A DNA stretch of 64,000 nucleotides from Paragorgia papillata (Eukaryota > Cnidaria > Anthozoa > Scleralcyonacea > Coralliidae): the NCBI GenBank assembly GCA_035771165.1, contig JAWNZC010000473.1:4755001-4819000 (forward strand), given 5' to 3'. The notes under the pieces are model-generated. The model saw nothing but the letters and a program-made list of their open reading frames with translations. It searched no databases and was not told the DNA's origin. The position numbers were made by a program, and so were the translations under genes. How positions within the stretch are numbered: the stretch's first letter is position 1; each line of letters begins with the position of its first letter. Below are positions 12,901 through 24,202 of the stretch, piece after piece.

Positions 12901-15333
12901 TATTTTTGCGTTTCAACTTTTTATTTTTAACTTTCAACTTTTTACTTTTGCGTTTCAACTTTTTATTTTTAACTTTCACTTTTTACTTTTGCGTTTCAAC
13001 TTTTTATTTTGTCGTTTCAACTTTTTATTTTTAACTTTCAACTTTTTATTTTGTCGTTTCAACTTTTTATTTTTAACTTTCAACTTTTTACTTTTGCGTT
13101 TCAACTTTTTATTTTGTCGTTTCAACTTTTTATTTTTGTGTTTCAACTTTTTATTTTTAATTTTCATATTTTTATTTTGCGTTTCAACTTTTTATTTTGT
13201 CGTTTCAACTTTTTATTTTTGTGTTTCAACTTTTTATTTTGTCGTTTCAACTTTTTATTTTTAACTTTCAACTTTTTATTTTGTCGTTTCAACTTTTTAT
13301 TTTTAACTTTCAACTTTTTACTTTTGCTTTTCAACTTTTTATTTTTATGTTTCAACTTTTTATTTTTGCGTTTCAACTTTTTATTTTTATGTTTCAACTT
13401 TTTATTTTATGTTTCAACTTTTTATTTTTATGTTTCAACTTTTTATTTTTATTTTTGCGTTTCAACTTTTTATTTTTGCGTTTCAACTTTTTATTTTTGC
13501 GTTTCAACTTTTTATTTTTAACTTTCAACTTTTTACTTTTGCGTTTCAACTTTTTATTTTTGCGTTTCAACTTTTTATTTTTGCGTTTCAACTTTTTATT
13601 TTTAACTTTCAACTTTTTACTTTTGCGTTTCAACTTTTTATTTTTAACTTTCACTTTTTACTTTTGCGTTTCAACTTTTTATTTTGTCGTTTCAACTTTT
13701 TATTTTTAACTTTCAACTTTTTATTTTGTCGTTTCAACTTTTTATTTTTAACTTTCAACTTTTTACTTTTGCGTTTCAACTTTTTATTTTGTCGTTTCAA
13801 CTTTTTATTTTTGTGTTTCAACTTTTTATTTTTAATTTTCATATTTTTATTTTGCGTTTCAACTTTTTATTTTGTCGTTTCAACTTTTTATTTTTGTGTT
13901 TCAACTTTTTATTTTGTCGTTTCAACTTTTTATTTTTAACTTTCAACTTTTTATTTTGTCGTTTCAACTTTTTATTTTTAACTTTCAACTTTTTACTTTT
14001 GCGTTTCAACTTTTTATTTTGTCGTTTCAACTTTTTATTTTTGTGTTTCAACTTTTTATTTTTAATTTTCATATTTTTATTTTGCGTTTCAACTTTTTAT
14101 TTTGTCGTTTCAACTTTTTATCTTTTTATTTTTATGTTTCAACTTTTAATTTTTATTTTTGCGTTTCAACTTTTTATTTTTGCGTTTCAACTTTTTATTT
14201 TTGCGTTTCAACTTTTTATTTTGTCGTTTCAACTTTTTATCTTTTTATTTTTATGTTTCAACTTTTAATTTTTATTTTTGCGTTTCAACTTTTTATTTTT
14301 AACTTTCAACTTTTTACTTTTGCTTTTCAACTTTTTATTTTTATGTTTCAACTTTTTATTTTTGCGTTTCAACTTTTTATTTTTATGTTTCAACTTTTTA
14401 TTTTATGTTTCAACTTTTTATTTTTATGTTTCAACTTTTTATTTTTATTTTTGCGTTTCAACTTTTTATTTTTGCGTTTCAACTTTTTATTTTTGCGTTT
14501 CAACTTTTTATTTTTAACTTTCAACTTTTTACTTTTGCGTTTCAACTTTTTATTTTTGCGTTTCAACTTTTTATTTTTGCGTTTCAACTTTTTATTTTTA
14601 ACTTTCAACTTTTTACTTTTGCGTTTCAACTTTTTATTTTTAACTTTCACTTTTTACTTTTGCGTTTCAACTTTTTATTTTGTCGTTTCAACTTTTTATT
14701 TTTAACTTTCAACTTTTTATTTTGTCGTTTCAACTTTTTATTTTTAACTTTCAACTTTTTACTTTTGCGTTTCAACTTTTTATTTTGTCGTTTCAACTTT
14801 TTATTTTTGTGTTTCAACTTTTTATTTTTAATTTTCATATTTTTATTTTGCGTTTCAACTTTTTATTTTGTCGTTTCAACTTTTTATTTTTGTGTTTCAA
14901 CTTTTTATTTTGTCGTTTCAACTTTTTATTTTTAACTTTCAACTTTTTATTTTGTCGTTTCAACTTTTTATTTTTAACTTTCAACTTTTTACTTTTGCGT
15001 TTCAACTTTTTATTTTGTCGTTTCAACTTTTTATTTTTGTGTTTCAACTTTTTATTTTTAATTTTCATATTTTTATTTTGCGTTTCAACTTTTTATTTTG
15101 TCGTTTCAACTTTTTATCTTTTTATTTTTATGTTTCAACTTTTAATTTTTATTTTTGCGTTTCAACTTTTTATTTTTGCGTTTCAACTTTTTATTTTTGC
15201 GTTTCAACTTTTTATTTTGTCGTTTCAACTTTTTATCTTTTTATTTTTATGTTTCAACTTTTAATTTTTATTTTTGCGTTTCAACTTTTTATTTTTAACT
15301 TTCAACTTTTTACTTTTGCGTTTCAACTTTTTA
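9960..15333. repeat. 21-bp minisatellite array with large internal duplications
   Basis: Array of a 21-bp T-rich unit (GTTTCAAC, T5, A, T4-5, then GC, GTC or GAC). Because 21 is a multiple of 3, one frame stays open for 845 codons as a 7-residue FQLFIFA-like repeat, and the opposite strand reads as a Lys/Asn-rich repeat. Neither has gene features. Long blocks recur exactly: 12734-13264 repeats at 13409 (675-bp offset) and at 14405 (a further 996 bp), and 11286 repeats at 11763 (477-bp offset). Occasional 14-18-bp units break the phase. Confidence 0.95.
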
Positions 15334-15355
15334 GTTGCTATGGTGTTGTTTTATG

Positions 15356-15506
15356 TTCTGAACCTCAAAAATTTGAACAATTACTTTTTGTGTCGTTGAT
15401 AATGGACAAATTTGTGCTGACGTTGCAAGTAATGATGTCATTATTGAAGAAAAATGTTTTTTTCTGGTTGGAAACACAATTTTGTTAAGATTTTTGAGGT
15501 TCAGAA
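15356..15506. mobile_element. Small inverted-repeat element at the array edge
   Basis: A 17-bp terminal inverted pair, TTCTGAACCTCAAAAAT at 15356-15372 and its complement at 15490-15506, bounds a 151-bp non-coding segment immediately right of the 21-bp array. Size and structure fit a MITE; no family is assigned. Confidence 0.55.
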
Positions 15507-16330
15507 CAAAAAGGTATGTCTGTAGATCATTTTAAGCCTTTTACTGAGAATGTACGAACTTTGGTTCTTGAGCTATCCTTTGCACAAAACACATCACTTT
15601 TTCCCGGTTGGGGGTCTGTTACCTGGTTACCATGGCAACAACATGTCAATGAAAAGAGTTACTAGCATCAGTCTTATGATATCTCTCTAATGGTACCAAA
15701 ATAATTTAGCCCAAAACAAAATATAAAATTTTTAAATTTTGTGTGGAAGACCACCTTACCGCAAGAGAACCGAAACTAAAATTTGAGCTAAATAAGAGAC
15801 CATATAACACTTAGTTGTTGCCAGTAAGTACATATATTTCATTCAATACATGTCACTTGAAACCTCATCCCTCAAGTTTACATGTAATCAAATTCAAAAA
15901 CATTGTCGGTAATAAAAAAATCTGCATGTCCGGTGTAGAGAAACACTACTCTTTACTCTGCGTCAAATCCCTCCTTGTGCAGGGATTTGGGGTACTGAGA
16001 TTCTGCGGAATTTCGCATGTCAGTATCATGGATATGAGGATCTAGCTCTATCAATTTCAAAGACAAATGACTTGCTTTGCGCTTTGAAACTCACTACATC
16101 GCAGCGACAGATGCACATTGATAACTATTTTAAGCGAACATAACTTGCTAGGCGTCAGTATACATGCATCGAACATGTGGCATTTTTGTTATTCGTTTCG
16201 TTGCTCCTTTGTTTTATTATTTTTTCGGTTTTTGAAAACTGTTTTGTTAACTACTTGTTGGTTTTTTCAAAGTCTACTTGTTACTGTTATCAGTGTTTTA
16301 GAATTGAATAAAAGGACATTTGACCACACC
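15507..16330. other. Spacer, nothing recognised
   Basis: AT-rich sequence with only short open frames lacking recognisable motifs. I see no tandem repeat or inverted terminus here. Confidence 0.5.
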
Positions 16331-16418
16331 CAAGGCCCATTGTTGGTGTCACTCTATTTAGCGGCCACAAAGCCATTCCCCGAAGGTGGCCGCTTAATAG
16401 AGGTTCGACTGTACTCAT
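16331..16418. repeat. Probable DNA-transposon terminus (GCGGCCAC type)
   Basis: The stretch holds two facing GCGGCCAC-type motifs and ends CGACTGTA. Termini of this kind (CAGTCGAACCTCTATTAAGC on the complement) are familiar to me from TA-flanked Tc1/mariner/pogo-like MITEs of invertebrates. Only one end is evident, so this may be a solo terminus. Confidence 0.4.
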
Positions 16419-16499
16419 AATAACGATTTACAAAATATATAAAACAACCAGCTTTATAAGTTTAATAATTTAGATTTTAGAATTTTGTGACGCCACAGT

Positions 16500-17370
16500 G
16501 AAAACCACCTATAGACTGATGAGCGAGTCGTATTTAAATAATCTAAATATTTATGCAACTAAGAATTAATTATTGAACTGAAGTTTGTTAAATTTTTCAG
16601 TCTTAAAGTTATGCCAGCCAGAGGGTTCTCCTGAGGTAAATAGAATTATCTACAGCGTATAGCGTTGAACTATGTAAAACAAATACTAAAGACCAATATA
16701 TAAGCCATTTGCACGATGACGTGAATGGCGTTGGTTGACTACAACTACCAGAATGCTTTGCCAGTATTCTAGGGTTTTGGCTAAAAGGGATGACTCAAAA
16801 GGACCCGTTCAGTCCTTTAGCGGCTTTTTCAAAATATGTCATCGAATTTGTTTTTTTCTTCCAAATTTGTCGTCAAGTTTCAGAGAGTCTCAAGATTTTA
16901 GCAATCTTTTTGATACGCCTAACCACAACATAAACCCTAATCAGAAATCTGGTTTACCCCGCAGCTTTTTGGAAAAACATATTTGACGACATATTTTGGA
17001 AAAGCCGCGAAAAGACAGGACGGGTCCTTTTGAGTCATTCCTTTTAGCCGAAACCCTGGAATACTGGCAAAGCATTCGGGTAGTTGTAATCACCCAACGC
17101 TATCTCACGTCTGCAAAAGGTCTATTCGAATAGGAAAGAATTAAGTAAACAGTCAATTTGTTACCGTCGTGGGAAAGAAGCGTTCCTATAACATATCGTT
17201 GCCATTCATTTGCTCTTCAAAACTAATTCATTCGATGAAGTTCTTTAATAATCCTCCAATTCTCCTTTGAATTTGATTTGCGCTCGACTAATAATTATAT
17301 TTCTTATGCATGGTTATTTAAAAACCGCAACCAATCAAGTCTCCAGAGACGCTTAGCCGTGGTTCTCAAT
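16500..17370 (-). repeat. Relic of MYND-gene upstream flank
   Basis: Excluding the MITE at 16705-17120, this segment aligns by eye with the region upstream of gene copy A (about 31140-31440). Shared landmarks include CAGAGGGTT-CCTGAGGTAAATA, a CGATGAAGTTC-like stretch and AAACCGCAA. It is oriented as the upstream flank of a minus-strand gene, but no exon 1 follows to its left. It therefore looks like what remains of a further family copy. Confidence 0.6.
16705..17120. mobile_element. Foldback MITE with ~120-bp inverted arms
   Basis: Two long arms, about 16705-16840 and 16983-17120, are near-perfect inverted copies sharing GACTCAAAAGGACCCGT, AATGCTTTGCCAGTATTC and the outer GCGTTGG and GACGTGA motifs. 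The centre has no recognisable gene. The element interrupts the relic upstream flank of the MYND family, which supports a real insertion. Confidence 0.8.
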
Positions 17371-17397
17371 CGAGGTTTATCGGATACTTTTGCTCTA

Positions 17398-17696
17398 CAG
17401 TGTGTATAAAAAAAATACCAGAACCCTTAGGAAATGAATTAGTATTCTGTTTGAAAGCCCTAAACACCACTGAGCCACGGATGCGTAAAAAACACGGTCT
17501 TATACACCTGGGAAATTAAGATAACTTGAAGTGTATGCATAGTGAAAGTATTTAAAAGCTTTTTCTTTTCCTGTTTAACTTATGTGCTGATTAATTTATA
17601 ACGCAGCGATTTTAGGGCTTTCAAACTACTACAATAGGTTGTTTTAAAAGAATACTAATTCATTTTCTAAGGGTTCCATTTTTTTATACAGTAGTG
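17398..17696. mobile_element. Tc1/mariner-type MITE, 299 bp, TA target
   Basis: Inverted ends CAGTGTGTATAAA and CACTACTGTATAAA (as complement), followed inside by matching AGAACCCTTAGGAAATG and GAATTAGTATTCT-type stretches and by a GAAAGCCCTAAA pair. TA dinucleotides flank both ends (17396-17397, 17697-17698), the target signature of Tc1/mariner elements. No transposase is present. Confidence 0.75.
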
Positions 17697-17699
17697 TAA

Positions 17700-18786
17700 A
17701 CGCAGTCTAAGTATCTTTCGACACAAGTTCAGTGTCCCATAATATTCATTCGAAATCACAATAGAATACAAATTAAAGCAATATCACGTACAAGGCATTT
17801 CAAATCCATTCCGATACACTATCATGACACAGCACGTTTAAATAAACTCGTGTTAGTGATGATGATGAAATATAGAAAATAGTACTAATATGCTATCCCT
17901 ATTAACAAAGCTAGAAACGTTCTAAATAACTTAAAGTGCCTATGAAACAAAAATTAAGTTTGTCTTATTTGAAAGAACACTTAATGGTAGAGTAACATAT
18001 TTTGCAGTTTTTCGTTTCCTTGCTTCGTTCTTGAGATATTTCAGTTTGTTCGATATTCAAATAAAACATTTTGACGTCACACGTGCATAATGAGTTACTG
18101 AAATATGTTATATATCTTTGATATTGTCAAATATAACCCACTTGAAAATCTACATGTTTAGTGTTCTGCGAAACACGCCCACATGCATCCTTCGAATTAA
18201 TTTGGTTTGATAATAGCAACGATATATAAAATTTTAATATTATTATAATGTTCTTACAAATGTATCACCAAAATTGTTTAATATATGCAATAACTTAGTT
18301 TATGATATCCATAAAATATAACTGCATTCTAATTGGTTGCTTTTGGAGTGGACAGATGGCAGGTACTATATTTCACTTTTCCAACGACTTGAATTGTGGT
18401 ACACAATGAATTGGGAATACCATAATTTAATAATTTCAAATTAATACACAGTTCACGTAAACCGAAAATTTTGTTGTCAAGTATTGCAAGAAGACGTTTT
18501 TAAAAGCTTAGCTTGGACGAGTACGAAACGTACGTGTCACATTCGCAAGATAAAGTACTTGTATTTTGTTCAGAGAGTTTGATGTTTGTGGTTTCTACCA
18601 GTTGCTTGCAAAACCATTTCTTGTTGGAAAATTAACTCACTACTTGAAATACCATTGTTAAAATTGTATGCGACCATAATAGCAGTGTAACATTTAAATG
18701 AAATCGAGGTGTCGACACTGTGTATATGGGGCAGCTAGGCGTTAATGTAATCCATTAAAGTAAGATTAAATGTTCACTTAATTCTG
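17700..18786 (-). repeat. 3' flank of MYND-gene copy C (segmental duplication)
   Basis: Aligns over most of its length with 27346-28255, the 3' flank of copy A, sharing for example CTAAGTATCTTTCGAC and CACAATAGAATACAAATTAA. Copy C carries an extra ~300-bp segment (about 17931-18235) that starts at a TTAA and resembles the end of the TTAA-flanked foldback element at 23660. This homologous 3' non-coding sequence shows that the gene copies arose by genomic duplication, not by reverse transcription. Confidence 0.75.
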
Positions 18787-19698
18787 CTATTTCATGGGGA
18801 TCCATTCAAGCACTCTTTCGTAGCCAGTAACCATGCTCGGTCGGCGACAGTTTAGCGCCAACTTGAAATAAGCAATGCGGTTTTCATTCCTCAGAAAATC
18901 ACGAAGTTTCAGACGAAACTTATTTCCGAGTTGCTTAACTGACGGCAAGCGAGTTGAAGTTTGAGATGCTGTCAACTCGTCGGGAATGGCATAAAATGTG
19001 GCGCGAAGATATTCAATGAATCCGCTGGAGTTATCATGGTAATCTACGTAAGTCATAAAACCATCATATTTAAGAAGTGCGCTACTTCCAGTATCTTTTA
19101 TTACGCGGTTGCGCATTTCAGGCGTCGGAGGAAAAGCCCGCTCAACAGTCGCGTCGTGGCAAAATTCTCGCATTCAATTTCGCGTTTCGGTGACAATGGT
19201 CGCTTCGGGGTTGGAATGGTTTAGTTGTTTTGAACACCGCAATTCCAGCATGTGTGTGAGTGGAATATATTCCGATATATTAGAAGTTAGAATGCGATGA
19301 TCATATTTTTCTTCTGGGCTCAGGTTTTGGCTTATGTTCATGCAGTTTCCTAGAGTTGCTTTGAAAAAGACGCGACGACTGCTCAGGGTTTCCTTAAACC
19401 GTCTAACAATGTCGTTTACGTAAGCCGCGTACATATGAACCATTGAATCGTAATGCTTGAATTTCTTTACCTCGAGATAGTCCCAACCAGAAAATGGAAG
19501 TATTGACGGGTCAAAACAGAATGAGTACTGCATTCCGCTCATAAACTTGGAGCATCCGGTCAAAGTTGGGTTCATAGCAACCAATGAGGCTTCTGTTTCA
19601 ACGAAAACGCCATCCTCCATCCACTTTTTCACCGAGTTCATGCTCGTACGGTAGGGACGAATAGTAACTGGATATTCCAAATTCGCTGCCTGGCTCTC

Positions 19699-21256
19699 CA
19701 GGGGCGGATCTAGCGTTAGTCAAATAAGTCAGACGACTAAGGTAAAAAAAATAGCGATTGCAAAAAAAAGTCCGGTTAAAAACGACGTAATAGCAGCGAG
19801 AACAATTGCGGAAAATGTAATTCGTCACCAGGACCATTTGCGGGAAAGCGCGCGGACGTTTTATACCTCCTGGTGGCACTGATTAGGTTTGCCGAATTTG
19901 GCAGCCATTTTGACTTATTTACCCCGTTTTAGCCACTCTGATTGGTCAAAACAAGGTAAATTCTGAGCACTGATTGGTTTGCCGTATCTGGCAGCCATTT
20001 TGACTTATTTGACCCGATTTAGCCATTCTCATTGGTTGAACACGGCTTGCTCCAAATCTCGACTGATTTACCTCAAATTGAGCAATCTGGTTGGCTATGT
20101 AGAACCTTTACTAACTTGCCAGCCACCAAGTGTGCGATCTGTTTGCCTCAATCATGGCTTCTACAAGCATATTTGATCGAGCGCGATCAGCTTTAAAAAG
20201 CAACAACAAGGTGTTATTGCGACAAATATGTGCATCGATTTCATCTGAAAGCGTCATGGTTTGTCGAGTTCTCGGTAACTAAAGAAGAATATTTTCTCAA
20301 GACTGCTTTAGATTTTAACTAATATAAATACTTCAACACGTGAAGCCGTGGAGGGCATTCTCTCGCTCAAAACGTCCAAGGCAAGTTTAATTTAAAATGT
20401 TTTCATATATTCATTATGATTGGTGTTTATGAAGCTGTCCGACGCAATAGTGCTGTATTGCTTTCAATTCTTGAGGTCATAACTGGTCTCGGAGCGCGAA
20501 AATGTTTATGAATTTATTAGCCTATACTGATAAAAGTTTTTCGAAATTACAAGCTGACAGCTATTTTGTTGCGCTTTCGAAAGGCAGCTTGAGATACGTG
20601 AAATATCTGACAACACGATTCATTATTCCCATGTTTATGGTCGTTCTACGAGATAAAAGATTGCTAGATTTGTTAAATTTATTCAGGGTTTTGGTTTCAA
20701 TTTCAAAATACGTCTGGCTGCGGGCATGCAAGTTAGGGTTTTCCCTGTATTTGTGTAAAATCTGTGTCCTCATTTGAACTCGGTAAACAGTCGTAATTTA
20801 TAAGTTTTAGAGTAGGTAATGAGAACCACACGGGTGTTAAAGTAGCGTGATATATGGGAGTAAATCGTCGACGGAGATATTTGATTTTATACTAACAAAG
20901 CGCAAATGAATATTAGCTAATTAGCCTGTGGCTATATATGTTGCGTATCAAATGACGCGAACCAAGGCCTGTTAGACATGCAGTATAAAATTACATAAAG
21001 AATTATAAATAAGGTTTCAGAAACAAGAATGATGCGTATACGTAACGTAGCAATGGGCATCACACTTTGGGACACAAGGCGCCATTAAAAACATGTTTGT
21101 AAGACTTTTAAAATTGTGCTCAAAATTGCTGTCAGAGTGCGGAAAACGCCGTTTCAGAGACCCAAATTTTAAAAATTTCCCAGGGGGGCGCATGCCGTAA
21201 AAATGTGGACTTCAACAAATTTGACTAAGGTATAAATATTCCTAGATCCGCCCCTG
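19699..21256. mobile_element. hAT-like non-autonomous element #1 (5-bp TSD)
   Basis: Ends are CAGGGGCGGATCTAG and its complement, and the 5-bp duplication CTCTC lies at 19694-19698 and 21257-21261. It sits in exon 2 of copy C; the target reads continuously across it by comparison with copy B. CAGGGG-type termini point to hAT, and 5-bp duplications are known for some hAT groups (inference). No transposase domain is seen. A small ORF (20154-20282) and a 91-codon frame at 20502-20777 are shared with element #2 (36689-48079), which is the same family in inverted orientation. Confidence 0.85.
20154..20282 (+). CDS. Small conserved ORF in hAT-like element #1
   Basis: A 42-codon ORF beginning MASTSIFDRARSALKSNN. 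Equivalent short frames occur near the same end of the other family members: SIFEIVQTAFKANDLASL in element D (49044) and SVFEWVLAALNSNDEEILL in element #3 (about 35000-35190). The pattern S-I/V-F-D/E-x4-A-L/F-K/N-A/S-N-D/N is shared although the surrounding DNA is diverged. In element D it ends at a good splice donor, so these may be first exons of a lost longer gene. Function unknown. Confidence 0.45.
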   Translation: MASTSIFDRARSALKSNNKVLLRQICASISSESVMVCRVLGN

Positions 21257-21524
21257 CTCTCTCTCAATGACTTTCTTCCGCTGTTCGCTGGTCAACTTTG
21301 AACTTAACATGGGCAAGTCAAGCCAGGTTTTCCAAACACGTCTTATCTCATTCAGGTGCTCGTCGTCAATGGACAGTAACCCGTTGGTTTTCAGCTTCAG
21401 CTGCTCTGAGTTCCGGGTTTCTGAAAGCTCGCGAAGAAACAAGCACAAGGACTGGTATGTTTCGTCGTTCAACTGTGTGGAGTACCATACCTCTGTCACT
21501 TGGTTTACATCATCAGGATCACCT

Positions 21525-22815
21525 AAAGATGGATTGAAAATAAGAAAATTTTAAACAAGGACAGGAGCTACGTAACAAAGATAATTTCTGTAACTTCAGA
21601 TATTTGAAATTGTTTTCAATCGTTGTGCGAACCCGCGTTCCTTTACTGTGATATACTTAGTGTATCCGCTCGAGGTTAAGGTCAGTGTGAAAAAGGTAAC
21701 GATAGGTTTGGTTCAAAGTGGTTCAAACTTCGGTTTTTCTGATCTCAAAATTGGATTTACAGCCGATTAAGACCAAAAAATATTTTCATTTAATGTGGAG
21801 AGTGCGTTGGAAAATTTATGTTAACGAAACATAAAATTTGTTAACATAGATTGACGTCCCCCACAGGCACAAATCTACAACTTGACATTTAGTCTGACGT
21901 TATTCGTTTAGTTTGATACGCCGTTAAAAGGGCATCAAAAGGCTGTTTTCTTTAAAAAAACCAAAAAAAAACCTGCTTTGTGGGAGCACGCGTGCTGAAC
22001 TAACCAAAAGATTGCGTGGGATGATAAGAAGATTATAAACCAATTATTATTTCTATCAGCAGTTAGTATAATTTCATAGTGGAAAAGAGGCTTTCCAGCT
22101 TTCTGATTGGTCGGCTCAGCGGTGAATCTGAGGTGATAGTCACCGCCTAGCGCGGTGACTATTACATCACAAGAAATTGTTCTTCAAAAGTAGTTTTGGA
22201 AAAGAGACTGGTACTTATTCAACACTGCACTGACTTTACTCGTTTCAGTCTCCCACTCGGAGTTGTCATTTTGAAGTATGAGATTTTAGAATTTGTCGAT
22301 TCATTGAAGTGTTGATTTTTTTTTTCAAAATGGGGTCTGTAGTTTTTGAGACAAGCAAAAGAGCAAAATACTGAAAACATTTATCACTGAGATGTTGTAC
22401 ATATCAAATATCGTAAAAACAAAACTTTATAAAGGTAAGGAAGTATATTTTCTATAATTCTTCGTATTTTTTGTCTGTTTTGGCTAGGTTTTGGTCGTAG
22501 CGAAGTTTTCGAAAAATTCGTCATGAGTGAAGAACATATTGAACATGAATTAAGTGCAAAAAAGCCGTAACACAGGATCCAAAACACCAGAATAAAAGTC
22601 TTTTTAGCATATGTTTGAATGTATGTACAAGTTCAATTCCAAAGTAGGATGTTGTTAACTCTTTTTTTGAAATTATTTACTGACAAAGACTGTGGCTTGC
22701 TAACATCGTCTGTGAATAAACAGAATCACCACTGTTAAAATGAAAGCAGTTGTTTAAAAGTTTTTGTTTCAACGTTATTGTTTTTTTATCAACCTCTGAA
22801 ATTATACTAAAACAA
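21525..22815. other. Intron-side remnant and spacer
   Basis: The first ~80 bp (21525-21605) are copy C intron sequence matching copy A. The rest is AT-rich, with a short GTCACCGCC/GGCGGTGAC-type hairpin near 22135-22170 and no recognisable gene. Confidence 0.5.
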
Positions 22816-22881
22816 TTAGTCACCTCAGTCTCGGTGACTATCGGTGTATTTACCGATAGTCACCTCGACTTCGGTGACTAA
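22816..22881. repeat. Near-perfect 66-bp palindrome
   Basis: Two 30-nt arms (22816-22845 and 22852-22881) around a 6-nt loop. Each arm holds TAGTCACC and GGTGACTA, so sub-palindromes are nested inside the large one. A related GGTGATAGTCACC motif lies ~700 bp to the left. It could extrude as a cruciform or be the core of a decayed foldback element. Confidence 0.75.
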
Positions 22882-23659
22882 TTCTTAAATAGTAACTCCA
22901 CCTATAGCCACTGAAATTCAAGGATTTGTAATAGAAACTTGTAAATTTATACTAATAATATAAATTCGTACAATATGAAAAAAACCTGCATGCTATTATG
23001 CATGAGTCAATTCTTCCTGTATATAACCACCCCCGGGACAATGCAGAAAAATGGATCCCGGGGTAGAGATCAGAATTGTTTTATTAATTCTATATATAGG
23101 CCAGGGGTATAGGCCGGTATCAATCTCGCAATGAAGAGGAGATGTGAGGAGTCTGGTAAATAAACGTTTCTTAATTCTATTTGTTCAAAATGGCGACAAA
23201 ATTAAAACATTTTTCACGAGATAGTGGCCACATATTCCCACACAATCGGTATGGTCATGTGTGGCCACTATTTAATTTTCATTATTTCATTTCATGCATG
23301 TTCAAAAAATAAATTTGCAGTAGATACAGTGTAAATCATGTGTTATTTCTTACATTATTTTTTCAGCCTTGCTCCGGGGTGGCATATTAGCAAATTTCAA
23401 AGTTCAAGGGGTGGGAAATTTGCTAAGAACTTAAGAAAAAATTACAAATCCTTGGGGGTATTGATTGCCTGGGGTGGGATGGTTACAGGAAGAATTGACT
23501 CATGCATTACCTATATAAATAGTACTTTCTTATACATAGCAACTTGTCTTTTGAACCTTAATTTTTCTTACCCTTTTAATTTGATCGTTATTTCAAAATT
23601 TGCTCTTTATACCATTTGTTTTATTGTAAGCTGGCTAAACCTTAAAAATTCTTCTTTAA
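22882..23659. other. AT-rich spacer with a scattered inverted pair
   Basis: A 22-nt inverted pair matches 23000-23021 to 23484-23505, with the first arm starting GCATGAGTCAATTCTTCCTG and three central mismatches absent. A 13-nt pair (ATAGTGGCCACAT type) lies at about 23220-23265. The arms are not collinear with one simple element. No gene seen. Confidence 0.45.
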
Positions 23660-24135
23660 AGGGTATTGGCAATAAAAATTAAGTTTGTTTAATTTGAAAA
23701 ATTCGTTAAATTGTAATTATTTTACAATATCGAAAATATTTTACAACTTTTTCGTATTTCGTTTTCAAGATATTTCAATTTATTTAATATTTATGTAAAT
23801 GAGATGGGCTCTGACGCAAGAGCAGGGTACAGTATTTTTACACAAAGCAACCTTCAGTTATGAAATGTTCAGTGCCAAAAGGCGTTTTTATGTGCACAGT
23901 TTCAAGTGATTTTGTTGAACAAATTTAGAGATATAACTGATTTTGCTACGTGTGAAAATACTGTACCCTGCTCCTGACGTCAGAGATCATCTCATTTACA
24001 TATTAAACAAAGTAAAATATCTTGAAAACGAAGAAAGATACGAAAAAATTGTAAATGATCTTCTATTACTGTTATTGCACTTCTATTATGAGTTCTTTCA
24101 AATTACACAAACTTAATTTTTGTTGCCAATATCCT
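23660..24135. mobile_element. TTAA-flanked foldback element, 476 bp
   Basis: Arms of roughly 170 bp begin AGGGTATTGGCAATAAAAAT on the left and AGGATATTGGCAACAAAAAT on the complement of the right. TTAA flanks both ends (23656-23659, 24136-24139). The TTAA target plus 5'-AGGG ends fit Kolobok-type MITEs better than piggyBac (5'-CCY). No ORF of note. Confidence 0.8.
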
Positions 24136-24202
24136 TTAACAATAGCTATTCTATATGTAGGTAGACATGTATGTGATCAAGCTAGACTTGATCGCTGTAT
24201 TC

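Larger units (their letters stand above)
18787..21524 (-). pseudogene. MYND/DUF4470 gene copy C: exon 2 only, broken
   Basis: Minus-strand homologue of exon 2 of copy B (55114-56285), ending in the same LEWIPMK terminus. The acceptor (TAG before GTGATCCTGATGATG) is preserved at about 21525. About 80 bp of upstream intron sequence still match copy A, so this is a duplicated gene piece and not a retrocopy. Three defects are visible. A TGG to TGA change after VTETRN gives a stop near 19171. A 1.56-kb hAT-like insertion sits at 19699-21256. No exon 1 with MYND fingers is found between 21.5 and 27 kb. It could only be expressed by splicing from another copy's exon 1, which the stop would still truncate. 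Confidence 0.85.

Noticed and set aside
1..15333. CRISPR array
   Set aside because: The repeats are contiguous minisatellites without unique spacers, and the window is eukaryotic.
16514..16540. Hammerhead core (CTGATGAGCGAGTC)
   Set aside because: No GAAA follows at stem II distance and no stem I or III pairing is found.
20502..20777. 91-codon gene in element #1, also present at 46930-47169
   Set aside because: Both occurrences are copies of the same transposon; an overlapping antisense frame exists and no domain is seen, so not annotated as a gene.
18787..21524. Processed (reverse-transcribed) copy of the MYND gene
   Set aside because: Intron sequence before exon 2 and the 3' flank are conserved with copy A, so it is a genomic duplication.
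23659..24139. piggyBac element
   Set aside because: TTAA flanks fit, but the ends begin AGGG rather than CCY, and no transposase is present; a Kolobok-like MITE is preferred.
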